A model generated the notes under the pieces. The model was not told the origin of the DNA and made no database searches. It saw only the letters and a program-made list of their open reading frames with translations. From Thermoleophilaceae bacterium (GTDB taxonomy: Bacteria; Actinomycetota; Thermoleophilia; Solirubrobacterales; JACPNS01), in the NCBI GenBank assembly GCA_016463365.1, contig JAEMRJ010000004.1, positions 1 through 46,725 of the forward strand: a DNA stretch of 46,725 nt, in the 5' to 3' direction. Both the position numbers and the translations under genes were made by a program. This document shows, in pieces, positions 41,184 through 46,725 of this stretch; within the stretch, counting starts at the first letter, position 1; each line of letters opens with the position of its first letter.

Positions 41184-41590
41184 TACAGGGTGAGCGACGA
41201 AGCCCAGTCGATCCAGACGATGTTCGGGTCGGCCTGGTCGACTTTGAGCTTGATCTGCGCACCGGGCACGGCCTTGGTCAGATACGGCGTCTCGACAACC
41301 TGCGTCACGGACACCGGGTACGGGACTCCGCCTTCGGGAAAGACGGTCATCTCGATCTGCATCGTCGGCTGAAAGTTGACCATCGCGCCGGTCTGGGCGA
41401 CTCCGACGATCGACGCGGTCGCGTCTTTGCCCGACATCGAAAGGTTGGCCGCCTGAGTCTGCGCGGCCATCATCGCGTTGGCTTCCTTCATCTTCTCCAT
41501 GCCGTCTGCCATCTGCTGTCCGGGATCGAAATCCTTCTGGATCTCCTTGGACTGCTTCTGCAGCTCGTTCATGCTCTTGAAGAAGCCCAT
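41183..41590 (-). CDS. Small protein with N-terminal coiled coil, unknown function
   Basis: 135 residues. Residues 1-50 are an amphipathic, Met/Gln/Lys-rich helix (MGFFKSMNELQKQSKEIQKD) likely to coil or lie on the membrane; residues 60-135 form a compact beta domain (IVGVAQTGAMVNFQPTMQIE, then YPVSVTQVV). Its beginning M-G-F-F-K-x-M matches the start of the gene just upstream (M-G-M-F-K-x-M), so the two proteins probably use the same targeting helix. It overlaps the downstream membrane protein gene by one base. Confidence 0.7.
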   Translation of the reverse strand: MGFFKSMNELQKQSKEIQKDFDPGQQMADGMEKMKEANAMMAAQTQAANLSMSGKDATASIVGVAQTGAMVNFQPTMQIEMTVFPEGGVPYPVSVTQVVETPYLTKAVPGAQIKLKVDQADPNIVWIDWASSLTL

Positions 41591-41593
41591 CGT

Positions 41594-42010
41594 TCAGCCT
41601 GCCTGGTAGAGCGCGTTGAACTGCTGGCCGACGGCGGTACCGCCCTGCATGCGCTGACCCCATCCCGCGCTCGCCGCGTCCCAATCTGCTGCTTCGATGC
41701 CCGCGGCGGCTGCCGCGGCGTGTGCCTGCGCGGGATCTGCGGCGCCGGCTCCGAGGCCTTTGCAGATTGCTGCGTACTGCTCAAGGGTGACGCCGTTGAT
41801 CGGCGTGAAGTCGCCGCCGTCAGTTGCGGTGCCCGCGGCGGCTGCGGCGTTGGCGTTGGCCATCGCCTGCTGCTGAGCCTGCATCGCGGCTGCCTGCTGG
41901 GCTGCGCCCATCTCTTGGGCCTGCGCGCCCAGCTGCTGCGCCTGATTGATCATGTCGGGCGCCTGCTCGACCATGTTTTTCATGTCTTTCATCTGCTTGA
42001 ACATGCCCAT
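41594..42010 (-). CDS. Small Gln/Ala-rich coiled-coil protein, first gene of its operon
   Basis: 138 residues from ATG 42010, chosen for AAAGGA eight bases upstream. The N-terminal half is a Met/Gln/Ala-rich helix (MGMFKQMKDMKNMVEQAPDM) with no obvious hydrophobic span. The C-terminal half, after a Gly/Thr-rich hinge, has FTPINGVTLEQYAAICKGLG and AGIEAADWDAASAGWGQRM, and resembles a small helical domain seen in other unknown actinobacterial proteins. It is 3 nt from the next gene, so the four minus-strand genes here form one unit, perhaps with the P450. Confidence 0.7.
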   Translation of the reverse strand: MGMFKQMKDMKNMVEQAPDMINQAQQLGAQAQEMGAAQQAAAMQAQQQAMANANAAAAAGTATDGGDFTPINGVTLEQYAAICKGLGAGAADPAQAHAAAAAAGIEAADWDAASAGWGQRMQGGTAVGQQFNALYQAG

Positions 42011-42126
42011 GAGTGGATTCCTTTGGCTAAGTGGGTTCGAGATTTCCAATGTACAGGAACTTGGTACTCAAGTAAGAGACGAACCTCGTAGGCCGGGCAG
42101 CGCCGGACCGCAGCGAAACTTGGCTC

Positions 42127-43062
42127 CTACACGCCCGGCCCACCGCTGCGCGCCCCTCGCGGGTCCGGCAACGGCGTGAGCACTCCGCCCAGACGCTCGC
42201 GCAAGTGCTCAAAATCAGGCGGCAGCGAGAGGTTCAGGCCAAGCTCTTCGAGCGGTTCGTCGGCGGTGAATCCCGGACCCATCGTCGCCAGCTCAAAGAG
42301 CACGCCGGAGGGCTCGCGGAAGTAGATCGACTTGAAGTAGAAGCGGTCGATCACCGGGGTTGCGTGGGTCTGCGCCGCGGCCATGTGCTTCTGCCAGCGC
42401 TCCTGATCCTCGACGTAGGTGGCGAAGGCGACGTGGTGGACGCTGCCTGCGCCCTGGATCCCGGGGGCATCCGGAGCCGGGTCGTAGACGTAGTAAGAGG
42501 AGCGCAGCTCGCCGCCGACGGTCCACTCGCCGGGCGCGTCCTGCTTGAAGCCCATCACTTCATCGAGCAGCGCTGCGCTGCGCGCCGGGTCGTCGGCGTA
42601 CGCGCGCACGCCGTCAAATCCCAGGAGCGCGTGCTCGGAGGGGATGTCCGGGGCGATCGCGCTGAGCGGCGGCTGGTCGCCGGCGTAGACGCTCAGCAGG
42701 TGGCGCAGGCCCTCGGGGTCGCGGAAGGTCAGGCCGCCGTCTTCACGCGCAGTCTCGAAGCCTTCCTTGGCCAGGCGCTGCTCCCAGAAGTCAAGCGTTT
42801 CCTCGCTGGCCACGCGCCAGCCGATTGTGTGCGCCATGCCCGCTCCGGCGCGGCCCTGGGTGGCGCCGGGGTACTCGAAGAAGGTCAGGTCCATGCCCGG
42901 GTCGCCGCGTTCGTCGCCGTAGAAGAGGTGGTAGACGGTCGGGTCGTCCTGGTTGACGGTCTTCTTGACAAGCCTCAGTCCGAGCGTGCCGACGTAGAAC
43001 TCAACATTCTTGCGCGCATCGCCGGTGATGGCGGTGATGTGGTGGATCCCCTCGAGTTTCAT
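42127..43062 (-). CDS. Ring-cleaving dioxygenase of the VOC family (MhqO-like)
   Basis: A 311-residue vicinal-oxygen-chelate protein with two glyoxalase-like halves. Metal ligands fit: His in IHHITAI near the start, His in GSVHHVAFAT in the second half and Glu in VLFELATMGPGF near the C-terminus. This group (MhqO/LinE-like) opens hydroquinone or catechol rings with Fe2+ and O2. The start at ATG 43062 is fixed by the family; TATCTT at 43069-43074 lies six bases upstream on the minus strand. It is divergent, at 36 bp, from an enolase-superfamily-like gene, which might handle a product of the same pathway. Confidence 0.88.
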   Translation of the reverse strand: MKLEGIHHITAITGDARKNVEFYVGTLGLRLVKKTVNQDDPTVYHLFYGDERGDPGMDLTFFEYPGATQGRAGAGMAHTIGWRVASEETLDFWEQRLAKEGFETAREDGGLTFRDPEGLRHLLSVYAGDQPPLSAIAPDIPSEHALLGFDGVRAYADDPARSAALLDEVMGFKQDAPGEWTVGGELRSSYYVYDPAPDAPGIQGAGSVHHVAFATYVEDQERWQKHMAAAQTHATPVIDRFYFKSIYFREPSGVLFELATMGPGFTADEPLEELGLNLSLPPDFEHLRERLGGVLTPLPDPRGARSGGPGV

Positions 43063-43098
43063 GGGGCCAAGATACGCGAAGCTTCGTAGGATCGCCTC
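43063..43098. promoter_or_regulatory. Compact divergent promoter with central palindrome
   Basis: Only 36 bp separate two opposite start codons. The predicted -10 boxes are TATCTT (43069-43074, minus) and TAGGAT (43087-43092, plus), each six bases from its start codon. The 10-bp palindrome CGAAGCTTCG (43077-43086) lies between them and could bind a shared regulator. Confidence 0.5.
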
Positions 43099-44160
43099 AT
43101 GCCCGCATATGACGCCTTCAAAGATCTGCCCCTGAAAATTGAGTCCTCTGAGTTCGTCCGCCATGAACTCGCCGTCTCGAGCGGTTTCGACCGCGTGACC
43201 ACGGAGATCGTCCTGCACGGTCTTGGCGAGACCGGGCGCGGCGAGGACGTCACCTACGACACGCTCGACCACGATGTCCTGCAGAAGGACGCCGTGATCG
43301 ATCTGAGCTTCGAGGGCCGGTTCGACGAGTTCTCAAAGCATCTTCAGACGTTGCCTCTGTGGGCTGCGCCGCCGATCAAAGATGTCTCCAGGAACTACCG
43401 GACCTGGGGCTTTGAGAGCGCGGCGCTTGACCTCGCGCTGCGCCAGAACGGGACGGACTTCGCGCGGGTGCTCGGGCGCGAGCCGCAGCCGGTGCGCTTC
43501 ATTCTGTCCCTGCGACTGGGCGAGCCGCCCGAGATTTCGCGCGTGGAAAACTGGCTGAAAGTCGCGCCGTGGCTTGAGTTCAAGCTTGACGCTGAAGACT
43601 CGTGGTCTGATGCGCTCTTCGAACAGCTCGGCGAGACAGGACTGGTGCGGCAGGTTGACCTGAAGGGCTTTTATACCGACAGCCCGGTTGACAATCCGCC
43701 GACCGAGCGTATGTACCGCAACTCCGTTGAGTGCTTTCCCGGTGCCTGGATCGAGGACGCTGCGTTCACCGAGGAAACGCGGCCGATACTTGAAGCGAGC
43801 GGCGTCGTTGAGCGACTGACGTGGGACGCGCCGATGCATTCGGTTGCTGACATCGAGGCGCTCGAGTTTCCGCCACGCGGGATGAACATCAAGCCGTCGC
43901 GTTTTGGTCCGCTGAGCGAACTGCTGGCCGTGATCGAGTACTGCGACGCGCGCGACATCGAGATGTACTCGGGCGGGCAGTTTGAGCTGTCGGTCGGCCG
44001 CGCCCAGCTGCACGCGATCGCCAGCGTGTTCTTTCCCGACACGCCCAACGACGCGTCGCCGGTCCAGTACCACGGGAATGATCCGGTCGAGGGCGCGCCT
44101 GCATCGCCGTTGCCGGTACCGCCCGTCGAAGAGCGTCGCGGGTTCAGTTGGCCTTTGTGA
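43099..44160 (+). CDS. Enolase-superfamily-like protein with altered active-site motifs
   Basis: A 353-residue protein whose order follows the mandelate racemase/muconate cycloisomerase plan: RTWGFESAALDLALRQNG for the early barrel, EFKLDAEDSW in the place of the metal-binding VDANGAW, and NIKPSRFGPLSELLAVIEYC with a Lys in the place of the second base, then an ELSVGRAQLHAIASVF helix. The first base motif KxK, expected after strand 2, appears to be SLRLG, so the usual catalytic lysine is missing. It may have a different reaction or be inactive. Confidence 0.65.
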   Translation: MPAYDAFKDLPLKIESSEFVRHELAVSSGFDRVTTEIVLHGLGETGRGEDVTYDTLDHDVLQKDAVIDLSFEGRFDEFSKHLQTLPLWAAPPIKDVSRNYRTWGFESAALDLALRQNGTDFARVLGREPQPVRFILSLRLGEPPEISRVENWLKVAPWLEFKLDAEDSWSDALFEQLGETGLVRQVDLKGFYTDSPVDNPPTERMYRNSVECFPGAWIEDAAFTEETRPILEASGVVERLTWDAPMHSVADIEALEFPPRGMNIKPSRFGPLSELLAVIEYCDARDIEMYSGGQFELSVGRAQLHAIASVFFPDTPNDASPVQYHGNDPVEGAPASPLPVPPVEERRGFSWPL

Positions 44161-44205
44161 GCAGATGCTCGTTCGTCTGCCGTGTCGACTCTGTAAATTG
44201 ACCTG

Positions 44206-45066
44206 ATGGCTCCCGGTTACGCAACATTCGAAGGGCACCGCCTCGCTTACGAGACCTATGGTCGCGGCAAGCGGGCCGTGGTGCTGATCCACGGTCTGAT
44301 GATGAGCGCGCGCATGCAGGAGCCACTTGCGCTGGCACTCGCCGAGAGCGGCAATCTGGCGATCACGATCGACCTTGCCGGCCACGGCAAATCTGACCGA
44401 CACCGCGACCACCTCTACAACTGGGACATTCCGCGCTACGCCGCGGCGATCGACTCGGTGCTCGAGGACCTGGACATCGCCGAGGCCGTGGTGATCGGTA
44501 CGTCGCTCGGCGCGAACATTGCGCTGCAGATGGCCACCAGCAACCCCGCGCGCGTGCGCGGGCTTGTGATCGAGATGCCAGCGCTCGAGAACGCGATGAT
44601 CGGCGGGCCGCTGTTCTTCACTCCTTTTGCGGCGCTTTCCCAGTGGGCCGCGCCGGTCGCTCGGGTACTCGCGGGGCTGGCACGCCTTATCCCCGAGAGG
44701 CCGCTTCCGTTCGGCGCGCTGATGTTGCTCGACCTGGTCAAGCGTGATCCGGAGTCGACCGTCGACGTCATGAAGGGTCTCTTCTACGGCCAGATTGCGC
44801 CGACTCAGCAGCAGCGCCGGGAGATCGAACAACCGACGCTTGTGATCGGTCACCGCTACGACCCGATCCACCCGTTCAACGACGCCAAAGACCTGGCGGG
44901 CCTGATCCCCGACGCGAGACTGATCGTGGCCGACTCGATCGCAGAGCTCAGGCTGACGCCCGCTCGGATCACCGGCGAAGTGACCGATTTTGTCGACCAC
45001 TGCTGGTCGCCGAAGGTCGTGGGAAAAAACGGCACCGGCGCGACGCGCAAGAAGCGTCGGGCGTAG
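44206..45066 (+). CDS. Alpha/beta hydrolase
   Basis: A 286-residue alpha/beta hydrolase. Seen: HG oxyanion motif in LIHGLMMSARMQEPLA, the nucleophile elbow GTSLGANIAL (Ser in G-x-S-x-G), and VIGHRYDPIHPFNDAKDLA, which supplies the late Asp/His region. A lid insertion lies near residues 130-175. Members act on esters, lactones or ring-cleavage products, so a link to the neighbouring dioxygenase is possible. The C-terminus is basic (TRKKRRA). TAAATT at 44194-44199 lies six bases before the ATG, so it is probably leaderless. Confidence 0.88.
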   Translation: MAPGYATFEGHRLAYETYGRGKRAVVLIHGLMMSARMQEPLALALAESGNLAITIDLAGHGKSDRHRDHLYNWDIPRYAAAIDSVLEDLDIAEAVVIGTSLGANIALQMATSNPARVRGLVIEMPALENAMIGGPLFFTPFAALSQWAAPVARVLAGLARLIPERPLPFGALMLLDLVKRDPESTVDVMKGLFYGQIAPTQQQRREIEQPTLVIGHRYDPIHPFNDAKDLAGLIPDARLIVADSIAELRLTPARITGEVTDFVDHCWSPKVVGKNGTGATRKKRRA

Positions 45067-45075
45067 CGGGCGGGG

Positions 45076-45657
45076 TCATTTCCAGCCGCCGGTTTCTCCG
45101 CGATAGACGTCATCGCCGGAGAACAGGAGTTTTGCGGTTTTCAGGAGGATCTGGGCATCCAGTTTGGCGCTGCGGTGGTCGACGTACCAGACGTCCAGAT
45201 CGATGCGCTCGCTCCAGGGGAGCGCGGCACGGCCGTTGACCTGGGCCCAGCCGGTTATGCCGGGCTTGACCTCAAGGCGCCGCAGCTGGTGCGCGTTGTA
45301 CTTGTCGACCTGCGCGCGCACGGTCGGGCGCGGGCCGATGATGCTCATCTCGCCCTTGAGCACGTTGATCAGGTTCGGCAGTTCGTCGATCGAGAGCCTG
45401 CGCAGCAGCGCGCCCGACTTCAGAATCCGCGAGTCATTTTCGTCGACTGCAAGGCCGGCGCCCTTTGACTCGGCGTTCTTGACCATCGTGCGCAGCTTGA
45501 CCAGCATGAAGTCCTGGTTGTCCTTGCCGACGCGGCGCTGGCGGAAGAATGGCGAGCCCGGCGATTCGATGACAATCCAGATGATCGCGCCGAGCAGAAG
45601 CGGGCTGGTGACCAGCAGCGCCGCGGCGGCGGCGGAGATGTCGAAGGCGCGGCGCAT
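45076..45657 (-). CDS. Bacterial sugar transferase (undecaprenyl-phosphate glycosyl-1-phosphate transferase)
   Basis: A 193-residue enzyme that starts surface polysaccharide synthesis by moving a sugar-1-phosphate to undecaprenyl phosphate. One N-terminal membrane segment (about 8-30) is followed by the catalytic domain with FFRQRRVGKD, FMLVKLRTM, LLRRLSIDELPNLINVLKGEMSIIGPRP and KPGITGWAQVNGR. It lacks the long N-terminal multi-span domain of the WbaP type, so it is the short PglC-like form. It points toward exopolysaccharide genes beyond the right edge. Confidence 0.93.
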   Translation of the reverse strand: MRRAFDISAAAAALLVTSPLLLGAIIWIVIESPGSPFFRQRRVGKDNQDFMLVKLRTMVKNAESKGAGLAVDENDSRILKSGALLRRLSIDELPNLINVLKGEMSIIGPRPTVRAQVDKYNAHQLRRLEVKPGITGWAQVNGRAALPWSERIDLDVWYVDHRSAKLDAQILLKTAKLLFSGDDVYRGETGGWK

Positions 45658-45674
45658 CCTGGGCGGGATTATCG

Positions 45675-45704
45675 CTTACATGAATTGATAGCAGTTGCTA
45701 TACT
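45675..45704 (+). promoter_or_regulatory. Promoter and palindromic operator of the HTH-MntA/HepT pair
   Basis: CTTACA (45675-45680) and TATACT (45699-45704) are 18 bp apart. The start point would fall at the ATG (45711), giving a leaderless mRNA. The palindrome ATAGCA-GT-TGCTAT (45688-45701) overlaps the -10 box, the expected place for autorepression by the HTH-bearing antitoxin. Confidence 0.65.
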
Positions 45705-45710
45705 TGGTGC

Positions 45711-46235
45711 ATGGCGATAGTCGCCGCTCCCAATCACTTCCACACCGTCATCGAACGGCGACTCGCAGAATCTGCCGAAACTGCAGATCAGTTGCGCGCT
45801 CAGGCGCGCAAGTTGCTCGTGAACGCGGTCGCCGACGCGCATCAACTGGGCCTCACTCAGCGTGAGATTTCGGCGAACCTAGGTCGCAGCCAGCCTGAGG
45901 TCTCACGGCTGTTGAAGCTGTCGGCCCCCCGCTTCCTGCCGAAGTCAGAACTCGGCCGCAAGGTTGTCGAGCACCGGCATCTGATCCTCTCTGAAGTAGA
46001 AAACGCCGGGGCCTCGAACGTCCGCGTCTTTGGTTCGGTCGTGCGCGGTGAGGACGGGCCCAACAGCGACGTCGATCTGTTGATTGACATTCAGTCTCCC
46101 TTCACGCTCGTCGATCTCGCCCGCTTGCAGCGCGAGATTCAAGCCATTCTGGATCACGACGTCGATGTCATTCCGTCTCGCGGACTGAAGGGAAAGATTC
46201 GATCATCCGCACTTGAAGAGGCACTTGCCCTGTGA
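45711..46235 (+). CDS. MntA-type nucleotidyltransferase antitoxin with N-terminal HTH
   Basis: A 174-residue protein of two domains. Residues 47-67 are an XRE-like helix-turn-helix (LTQREISANLGRSQPEVSRL). From 100 on lies a minimal nucleotidyltransferase with the exact GSx10DxD motif: G108-S109 and D120-x-D122, in VFGSVVRG and NSDVDLLID. In MntA/HepT systems the antitoxin adds AMP units to the HepT toxin. The usual MntA has no DNA-binding domain; fusion of both explains the palindrome in its own promoter. It ends in GTGA, overlapping the toxin start. Confidence 0.88.
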   Translation: MAIVAAPNHFHTVIERRLAESAETADQLRAQARKLLVNAVADAHQLGLTQREISANLGRSQPEVSRLLKLSAPRFLPKSELGRKVVEHRHLILSEVENAGASNVRVFGSVVRGEDGPNSDVDLLIDIQSPFTLVDLARLQREIQAILDHDVDVIPSRGLKGKIRSSALEEALAL

Positions 46236-46570
46236 CCCGTACTGACGCCGAGCGAGTTGAGATCTCTCTCGAACACATCCGAATCCTCAACAGTCATTTG
46301 AAACGGAAGGGAACGGTGGACGACGGCTTGCTCTTTGACGCCGTGTGCATGCAGTTGAGCTCGGCCATCGAAAGCGCGAACGGGATCTCCACCAAGCGTC
46401 GGGACGCGCTCTTTGGTTCCGAGTGGCCGCTGATCAAGGCGATGCGCAACTCGATCGCACACGACTACGCGTTCGTGGACGCCACAATGGTCAGCGAGAG
46501 CGCCGAGATTGAGGTGCCGAAGTTTCGATCAAAGCTCTTGGAGCTTCAGGTGCAACTGGACTCTGACTAA
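46232..46570 (+). CDS. HepT-like ribonuclease toxin
   Basis: A 112-residue all-helical protein of the HEPN/HepT family. The catalytic Rx4-6HxY motif is R72-NSIA-H77-D-Y79, next to a typical WPLIKAMRN helix. HepT toxins cleave RNA or tRNA and are silenced by MntA through AMPylation of the motif Tyr. It overlaps the antitoxin by four bases. Its TAA shares bases with the stop of the convergent gene at the right edge. Confidence 0.9.
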   Translation: MTRTDAERVEISLEHIRILNSHLKRKGTVDDGLLFDAVCMQLSSAIESANGISTKRRDALFGSEWPLIKAMRNSIAHDYAFVDATMVSESAEIEVPKFRSKLLELQVQLDSD

Positions 46571-46725
46571 CGAGTCCCCTCAGGCGGCGTCCACCCCTCG
46601 TCAAGAATCTGCTCGGTGCCCTTCTTCAAGTAGTCCACCAGTCCGAGCGCGACGGACGCGGTCGTCAACACGTAGTACCGCGCAATCAGGAACGGCTTGA
46701 ACTTGATCAGCGGGGCGATCGCGGC
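46567..46725 (-). CDS. C-terminal end of a probable membrane glycosyltransferase, truncated by the window edge
   Basis: On the minus strand the frame is open from base 46725 to a TAG at 46567-46569, giving 52 residues with a KFKPFLIARYYVL motif, a helix VALGLVDYLKKG and a tail ending in WTPPEGTR. This tail resembles the end of actinobacterial polysaccharide glycosyltransferases that have a membrane helix; the call rests only on this segment. It points the same way as the sugar transferase gene at 45076-45657. Confidence 0.45.
   Translation of the reverse strand, partial: AAIAPLIKFKPFLIARYYVLTTASVALGLVDYLKKGTEQILDEGWTPPEGTR

Noticed and set aside
43333..45000. Long open frame on the minus strand across two plus-strand genes (555 codons)
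   Set aside because: It spans the gap between two well-supported plus-strand genes and has no known motif; a mirror frame of GC-rich codons.

Overview
The window is a GC-rich, gene-dense bacterial chromosome segment. Its content points to a high-GC actinobacterium of the Thermoleophilia/Solirubrobacterales type: a naturally fused PafB-PafC (WYL) regulator, a stand-alone csrA, L25/CTC next to pth and mfd, two class-I P450s, and many start codons just downstream of a TANNNT hexamer, as expected for leaderless actinobacterial transcripts. This placement is inferred from gene content, not from a database search. There is no CRISPR array, prophage or insertion sequence. Two tRNAs are present: Phe(GAA) and Ala(CGC).

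Layout. 1-5.4 kb: the 3' part of an MrfA/YprA-type helicase, a secreted M23 peptidase, a GNAT enzyme, a GDPD-like phosphodiesterase, a bacterial Vms1/eRF1-like (baeRF) protein and tRNA-Phe. 5.4-10.5 kb: a membrane protein, then a secreted surface module made of a SipW-class signal-peptide protein, a second small secreted protein with the same two-cysteine domain, and an 886-residue FN3/Ig-repeat protein. 10.5-12.9 kb: a P450 divergent from a TetR regulator, with two identical-arm operators and a strong hairpin between them, then a candidate small RNA ending in a textbook terminator. 12.9-17.8 kb: PafBC, a PPOX flavoprotein, a TMEM175-type channel and a DUF2252 protein. 17.9-25 kb: an ABC1/UbiB kinase-like protein, rplY, pth, a small HTH protein beside a perfect LexA box, and mfd. 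25-31 kb: a parvulin foldase, enolase, a FtsB/DivIC protein, csrA with a structured leader, a thermonuclease and class I aldolase. 31-35.1 kb: a zinc-ribbon rhomboid-like protein lacking its catalytic residues, a Pro/Glu-rich protein, a large RTX-like secreted protein and tRNA-Ala. 35.1-38.9 kb: a SixA-like phosphatase, a beta-hydroxyacid dehydrogenase, an ArsR-SRPBCC pair, OsmC and a Mug-type glycosylase. 38.9-42 kb: a minus-strand run of two small coiled-coil proteins, a membrane protein, a 30-residue microprotein and a second P450. 42-46.7 kb: a ring-cleaving dioxygenase divergent from an enolase-superfamily-like protein, an alpha/beta hydrolase, a sugar transferase, an HTH-MntA/HepT toxin-antitoxin pair and the end of a probable glycosyltransferase.

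Themes. Genome maintenance is well represented (MrfA, PafBC, Mfd, Mug and a LexA box). Regulation often sits directly on the start codon: about fifteen start codons lie 6-8 nt after a -10-like hexamer, and several operators overlap these. Four convergent gene pairs overlap by exactly four bases through their stop codons. The best candidates for something undescribed are the SipW-class surface module, the coiled-coil/membrane/microprotein/P450 run, the small HTH gene at the LexA box, the csrA leader with GGA-loop hairpins, and the candidate small RNA at about 12.7 kb.
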